Source of the DNA: Sulfurimonas sp.
Lineage (GTDB): Bacteria > Campylobacterota > Campylobacteria > Campylobacterales > Sulfurimonadaceae
NCBI GenBank assembly: GCA_030949825.1
Contig: JAUZSC010000001.1
Coordinates: 1-38,934 of the forward strand
Reading direction: 5' to 3'
DNA length: 38,934 nt
Every line of letters begins with the position of its first letter. Position 1 is the stretch's first letter. The notes under the pieces are model-generated. The model saw only the letters and a list, made by a program, of their open reading frames with translations, was not told the DNA's origin and did not search any database. Of the stretch, positions 34,399 to 38,934 are shown one piece after another. The translations under genes were made by a program, and so were the position numbers.

Positions 34399-34410
34399 TC
34401 ATAATTATAA

Positions 34411-34462
34411 TAAATTTAATATTAAAATAAGATTAGTTTCAAAAGAGTGCCTGGCACCTTTT
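34411..34462. repeat. REP-type repeat, copy b
   Basis: AT-rich leader then GTGCCTGGCAC at 34447-34457 and a T-run, directly upstream of the intact transposase. A shortened ctggcacc plus T-run follows at 34467-34480. Confidence 0.78.
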
Positions 34463-34485
34463 TTTCTGGCACCTTTTTTTCTTTT

Positions 34486-34538
34486 TTTTAATATTAAAAA
34501 ATAAGATTAGTTTCAAAAGAGTGCCTGGCACCTTTTTT
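34486..34538. repeat. REP-type repeat, copy c
   Basis: Same leader and core (34521-34531) as copy b, in direct orientation 74 bp further on. A degenerate hairpin, GTGC-ATAATG-GCAC, follows at 34561-34573. Confidence 0.75.
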
Positions 34539-34583
34539 GTTGTTGAAAAAGTTTCCAAGAGTGCATAATGGCACCTTTTTGTG

Positions 34584-34668
34584 CTCTAAATAAACATTCT
34601 TCTTTCTACTCCACGATTGATAATGTGATAATGTCCCGCTTCTGCCTGTATCTTTCTTTTCTAGGCAT
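34584..34668 (-). pseudogene. N-terminal remnant of a third transposase copy
   Basis: About 28 codons matching the start of the intact transposase (HYHIINRGVERR region), ending at the same ATGCCTAGAAAAG start. It carries small indels (for example an added tg near 34646) and no downstream body. With the leader and REP copy d it forms a solitary transposase end. Confidence 0.75.
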
Positions 34669-34680
34669 TCATAATTATAA

Positions 34681-34735
34681 TAAATTTAATATTAAAAATA
34701 AGATTAGTTTCGAAAGAGTGCCTGGCACCTTTTTG
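34681..34735. repeat. REP-type repeat, copy d
   Basis: AT-rich leader and core GTGCCTGGCAC at 34718-34728 with a T5 run, upstream of the solitary transposase remnant. It marks the outer edge of the repeat-rich region. From here to 34858 no gene is seen. Confidence 0.75.
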
Positions 34736-34858
34736 GTCCTTTTAGAGAAGTAAAATAGCCCTATCCGGAAGACTAGAGCTATTAAATTATACGGTCTATA
34801 TGTGCACCCTCATAAAGAGTGAGTAGCTTTGACTCGTGGAGAGTTTAGCTTATGTATG

Positions 34859-34883
34859 CGTTCCCAAGCAGAGCTTGGGAACG
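34859..34883. repeat. Perfect GTTCCCAAGC palindrome
   Basis: CGTTCCCAAGC (34859-34869) and GCTTGGGAACG (34873-34883) form an 11-bp perfect stem with an AGA loop. It lies 14 bp beyond the stop of the broken lipoprotein gene and could act as its terminator. There is no T-run on that side, though, and this GTTCCCA...TGGGAAC type resembles dispersed intergenic palindromes known from many proteobacteria. It differs from the GTGCCTGGCAC repeats. Confidence 0.65.
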
Positions 34884-34897
34884 AGTTAAATAATTAG

Positions 34898-37196
34898 TTA
34901 GTGAGATGGATATGTAACAACTGTTACATTGAGGTCACTATTTACTGGATCATAAGCTGTTACATTTAGATCACCTATTAGCATCTCCAGCCCAAAGAAT
35001 CATTAATTTACCATTTGTTCCATCAACATATGCATATCTAATATTAGCATCACCATGTGAAGCATTTGCATCAATTGTTGTTGCTATAGTATTATTTATA
35101 TCATAAATATTAGCAATAGTATATCCAGAGAATACAGCTGTAGTACACCATTGACATCACTTGCTACAGTAGGTTCTATATATGTGCCCGTTGATGTAGG
35201 AACTCATGGATTAATAAAGATATCGAGAACCGTAGAATTAGACTCACCAAATTCATCTGTTACTCTAGCAGTTAAACTTGTAAATGTATCTTCGCTCAAC
35301 ATTTAAGTCAACAGCACCTGTTACATTACCATCTAAACGCATTTTAAGTAATCTTGAATAGCTGTTAAGTTGCTATCTGTGATACCTGTACCTAAAGTAA
35401 AGTTTACAGTAGTGTTTGTCTCAAATGTTTGAATAGTTGATTGAGAAATATTAACATCATATGCAGACTATTTGTTGCATTAAGCTCCATATGTACTTAC
35501 ATTAAAGGTCAGATCCAATACCACCAACTGAAAAGTTGCATTATCAGGAGCAAGATTAACACCAGTAGCAAGATAACACGAACATCCATAACAGCATTAG
35601 CAAGTAATTTAAGTGCGCTAACTGCAGTTATAGTACCTGTACCAATATCTGAGAATGTAGCTTTAGCTAATGGTAAGAATGTGCTAGCATCTTGAACACC
35701 AATAATTGAACCATTCTCATCTTGAAGTAATACTTGAACATCAGAAATAGATGTAAAGTCAGCGAGACACAGAAGTATTGTTATCTGCAGCAGTTTTAAG
35801 AGCAGCAACGATGTTAGCAATATTAATCTTTCAATATATTTGTAGTTGATAAATCAATTGTAGTTGCAGCTAAACCTAGAGTACTTGCATTTACATCAGT
35901 TCTAGTAACAGTAGCAGAACCATTTGGAGCTTTTACTTGGTATTTAACGATTGAACTTTGGTTAAGACCTGCAGAACCGATAGTACCATTTGAAAGATTC
36001 ATATCAAAAGGAAAACTTGCAACAATAGCTGAAGATGTATTTGTATCATCTGCAACAGAGTCTTTCGTACCTTTCATTGCGAAAAGTAATGTAAAAGTAG
36101 TATTTGAAATATTAGCATCAGATGTAGCTAAAGTCATGTTAATGTCTAAAGTATCAGAAGTTGATAACTTAGCACCTTTAGAAGCACTTTAACTTAGCAG
36201 TATCTACGCTATTAATAGTGATAGTACTTAATGGAAACTTACCTTTAAGTGAAGGAACAAGTTAAAGTTTCAATAGCACCTTTAGAAACAGATTGCTCTC
36301 AAGATTAATTTTTAATATATCAGCTGAAGTTAATGCACCATTTGCTGCTTGTACTTGCAAAGTAGTTGCAACAGCTTTTGCATTTGCATTACCTGAAGTA
36401 GCCACAACAACGATAGCTAATGTTTCAGCATAATGTAGTAGCTGGATTAGTCTGCAAGAATCACTGCTGCATCAGTTGCATTTGCACCTTTTAATAATGC
36501 TGTAACTAATTTAAATGTAGCGTTCGATCCAGCTAAATCAATTGGATCAGCTGTTTTTAAATCAACACCAGTAAGACCTAGATTTGTAGCAATTTTTGAT
36601 AGGTTAGAATCAATTTGAGCTAAAGTTGTTGCATTTAACTCAATACTTCCAGCTGCGCATAGTACCACCTGTACCGTAAAATGCTGCATTTGCAAGTACT
36701 GCTAAACTAGTTAACGGTGAAGCTATTGCTGAGTTAGCAGGAGCGAAGATAGTAGTTGTACCTAATAATGTATCATTCATATCATAACCAACAACACCAT
36801 CAGCTTCTATATATGCAGCAGGTGTAAATGTAACGTTACCATCATCTTTAGAACCAGTAGTAGTTATAGAGAAATATCTAATTCTATTTTGAATAGATGT
36901 ATTAGTATCAGCTAACTTGTATGAAGAACCACCTTCAGTACTTACTAAAGTGGAAGTATTTTTAGTTGTTGGAGTTCCCTTAAGTGTAACTGACTTCATA
37001 GTAACGTTATCTTCACCTAAGTAAAATGCTTTTACTGTAGCGTTATAGATGTAACCATCGACAGCTGTTACAGCAGATTGAATACCAGTAGCAGTAGAAC
37101 CTGCTATAGCTGTATCATCCGAACTACTACAACCCGTAACGGCTGCGATTATAGCTGCAGATGCAGCAACTGAGATTAAAGATTTTTTATAGTCAT
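34898..37196 (-). pseudogene. Large secreted surface lipoprotein gene, broken into many frames
   Basis: Coherent Thr/Asn/Ala/Asp-rich protein sequence runs through all three minus-strand frames for about 2.3 kb. The ATG at 37196 follows AGGAG. With one more A in the A6 run (plus-strand T6 37183-37188) the N terminus is a lipoprotein signal peptide ending VTGCSSSDD, with lipobox Cys. Further pieces read FSITTTGSKDDGNVTFTPAA, GSIELNATTLAQIDSNLS and ADFTSISDVQVLLQDENG. RVTDEFGESNSTVLDIFINP follows, which resembles a cadherin/Ig-like strand pattern, and the end is NVTVVTYPSH. Total length would be near 765 residues. Breaks occur every 30-300 bp and not only in homopolymers. Poor consensus sequence is likely, but real decay cannot be excluded. 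Function unknown. Confidence 0.6.
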
Positions 37197-37316
37197 ATTT
37201 GACTCCTAAAGTTTTGAATTTGCAAATTCTACCTATACAAAAAATGTAAGATGTAAATCACATTGACTAGTATCATATTGTATAGATAAAAGTTAGGAGC
37301 ATTATAGCATATAGAA

Positions 37317-37347
37317 AAGAACTTCTTAGCTTAAAGAGTTCTTTTTT
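37317..37347. terminator. Hairpin with T-run, possible terminator
   Basis: AAGAACT (37317-37323) pairs with AGTTCTT (37337-37343), followed by more T residues. No plus-strand gene precedes it, so it may be a leftover of the locus before the insertion sequence arrived, or it may act on the minus strand. Confidence 0.45.
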
Positions 37348-37539
37348 AGGGGAGGCCACCGCCATTAAGTTAAGGAATTAACTAAAAAGTAACACAATGA
37401 AATTATCTCTTTAAAAAGTGGATTTTTCAGAGTATAAAAGCATATATTAAAATCCAAATAAACCCCTATTTATAGGGATTTAAAAGGGTTTTTGAAGCAC
37501 TATCTAGCTATAATATATCTATTATATTAAGGGTTGGTT
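37348..37539 (+). other. Probable left end and leader of the insertion sequence
   Basis: No gene. Immediately after the hairpin lies aggggaggccaccgccatta and then an inverted repeat AGTTAAGGAATTAACT, a plausible IS left end. The matching right end is not in the window, so this is unproven. At 37464-37477 CCCTAT-TT-ATAGGG forms a tight hairpin upstream of the transposase start, a place where some elements block outside transcription. Confidence 0.35.
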
Positions 37540-38904
37540 ATGTTAAAAAACTGCTGGATTTTCAGCGGTTTTGAGAAATAAAAAAAGAGAAGTGTTATTC
37601 CAAACTAAACATAAGATTGGAGTGAATTCATTCACAAGAGCAAGAAAGCTAGGATTTGATAAAATTATGACTATGATGATTAAAAAGAGTAATAAATCTT
37701 TACAAAACAGTATCAATGACACTCAATTAACATTGGGTGAAGATGTTACTATCACCAATAGTGCATATACTCAAGCAAGAGCTAAATTAAACTATACTGC
37801 TTTTAAAGAGTTTGCAGAGATAGCTCGTGATATGTTTTATGAAGATGGAGAGTATGAAACCTATAAAGGCTTTAGAATACTTGCAATAGATGGTTCTGTA
37901 ACTACACTCCCTAATACAGCAGATGTAAAAAAAGAGTTTAATCCAATGAAGGTTAAATGCCAAATAAAAGATTTTGCTAAAGATGTATCTCAAGGAAGAG
38001 TATCTTGTTTGTTTGATGTACTTAATAATATTGCAATTGATTCCTCTATCACCAATAAGAATAAAAGTGAAGATAATGACCTCATAGCTTATGATGAGAG
38101 AACTTTAGCTCTACAACACCTATGCGATTGTACATTAGATGATTTAACTATCATGGATAGAGGATATCCATCGTTTGAGCTATTTGCAGCAGTGCATAAC
38201 AATACAAATATACTTTGTAGATTAAGAAGGAATATATTCTCAAAAGCAAAGTCCTTGTTTGATGCACATAGTGAGAGAAAAGATGTAATACTTGAGATTA
38301 ATGCACCTAAGTATCTCAAAGAAGAATTACGAGAAAATAATATCCCTACAAAAATGAAAATCAGATTTGTACAAGTTATCTTAGATAACGGTACAGTAGA
38401 AGTATTAGCGACAAATGTACTGAGTAATGATAAACTAAAAACATCTGACTTTAAAGAACTCTATGCTCTAAGATGGGGAATAGAAACATATTTCGACCTT
38501 ATTAAAAATAGACTCTCACTTGAAAACTTTACAGGTCAAACAGCCCTTGCAGTAAAGCAGGACTTCTTTGCAACTATATTTCTCACAAACTATGAGTCAA
38601 TGATGACTTACGATATGAACGAAGAGTTAAAAGAGACAACTAAAGATAATAAGTATATTCAAAAAGATAAATAAAGCTGTGTCATTCAATCTTATAAAGC
38701 ATAAGGTATTTGATCTTTTATACCTTGATAACCCACTAGATGAGATGCTAGAGCAGATGGAAAAGCTATTTTTAACCAATACAATAGTTATACGACCTGG
38801 ATAGAAAATCAAAACCACGACTTGATAAAGATATACATAAATCCACGATTGCCACCAATTCGATAAATCACCTTAAAAGGAAAAAGAAAAATGTTGGGAA
38901 TTAG
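37540..38904 (+). mobile_element. IS4-family transposase (DDE), three apparent frameshifts
   Basis: Transposase of an IS4-type insertion sequence. The central frame contains the first catalytic Asp in ILAIDGSVTTLP, the second in DDLTIMDRGYPSFE, and the IS4 signature Y-2-R-3-E-6-K in YALRWGIETYFDLIKNRL. Dropping one A from A6 (37545-37550) gives a natural start MLKTAGFSAVLRNKKRE. Dropping one from A5 (38661-38665) and the T near 38802 extends the C terminus through QKINKAVSFNLIK to a stop at 38902-38904. The reconstructed length is 453 residues, normal for the family. The right inverted repeat must lie beyond the window. The corrections fit base-calling errors, but an inactive element is possible. 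Confidence 0.8.
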
Positions 38905-38934
38905 TCAGATGGAAGTCCGTAACTATGGTATTTG

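Noticed and set aside
34568..34753. A small plus-strand open frame in the repeat cluster
   Set aside because: It reads antisense through a transposase remnant and a REP repeat, with no ribosome binding site or recognisable domain.
34755..34850. Possible cyclic di-GMP riboswitch on the minus strand (CAAAGCTAC-like string)
   Set aside because: Only a short string matches. The paired regions of the known class cannot be built, and no gene that it could control lies downstream.
35441..35695. Plus-strand open frame inside the lipoprotein region
   Set aside because: The minus strand carries coherent secreted-protein sequence there. The plus-strand frame has no ribosome binding site or family resemblance.

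Overview
The window looks like a chromosomal segment (probably a contig end) of a free-living, AT-rich member of the Campylobacterota, most like Sulfurimonas and its relatives. The reasons are a low G+C protein-coding sequence with many TTG/GTG starts, an ADP-heptose LPS core locus, cbb3-oxidase assembly genes (ccoI, ccoS) beside a small cytochrome c, and an anaerobic-type hemN next to a CCG-domain Fe-S protein. The assignment is inferred from gene content; no 16S or marker phylogeny is in the window.

Layout. 22-1128: gmhA and gmhB, two steps of ADP-heptose synthesis. 1133-4547: a one-domain asparaginase-like gene, ccoI, ccoS and a convergent cytochrome c. 4660-7097: hldD and hldE, which complete the ADP-heptose pathway. 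7094-16709: LPS core assembly, with waaF, a membrane-anchored TIM-barrel-like protein, three more family-9 glycosyltransferases, a family-2 and a family-4 glycosyltransferase, a WaaP-like kinase, an FkbM methyltransferase and a second methyltransferase. 16822-20852 (minus strand): an O-antigen ligase-like gene preceded by a gtrB, gtrA and GT39-like glucosylation cassette. 20949-22663: msbA, the lipid A-core flippase. 22735-28838: hemN, Fe-S protein, lgt, DUF2062, a DEAD-box helicase and a TruC-like pseudouridine synthase. 28750-32142: two AsmA-like paralogues and a membrane diguanylate cyclase.

32139-34735 is the most unusual region. A small gene encoding a coiled coil plus a C-terminal membrane segment is present three times. 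It is interleaved with one intact and two decayed copies of a REP-associated tyrosine (Y1) transposase, and with several copies of a repeat carrying the palindrome GTGCCTGGCAC. The coiled-coil gene and transposase appear to have been duplicated together as a module. The coiled-coil copies differ in their number of in-frame 33-bp and 21-bp repeats.

34898-38934 holds a large secreted lipoprotein gene broken into many frames, followed by an IS4-family transposase running to the window end.

Sequence quality matters for reading this window. At least ten breaks in otherwise coherent genes lie in or beside homopolymers (cytochrome c, the TIM-barrel-like gene, the GT39-like gene, four in msbA, the transposase, the lipoprotein). 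Changing single bases restores full-length, in-frame proteins whose total lengths divide by three. Base-calling error is the simplest explanation, so these genes are described as reconstructed rather than as pseudogenes. The lipoprotein region is worse, with breaks outside homopolymers too.

Functionally the genes form one theme. GmhA, GmhB, HldE and HldD make ADP-L-glycero-D-manno-heptose, and WaaF plus the GT9, GT2 and GT4 enzymes would build and decorate the core. The WaaP-like kinase and the methyltransferases would modify it. GtrB, GtrA and the GT39-like protein would add a lipid-linked sugar in the periplasm, the ligase would attach polymer, and MsbA would export the lipid A-core.
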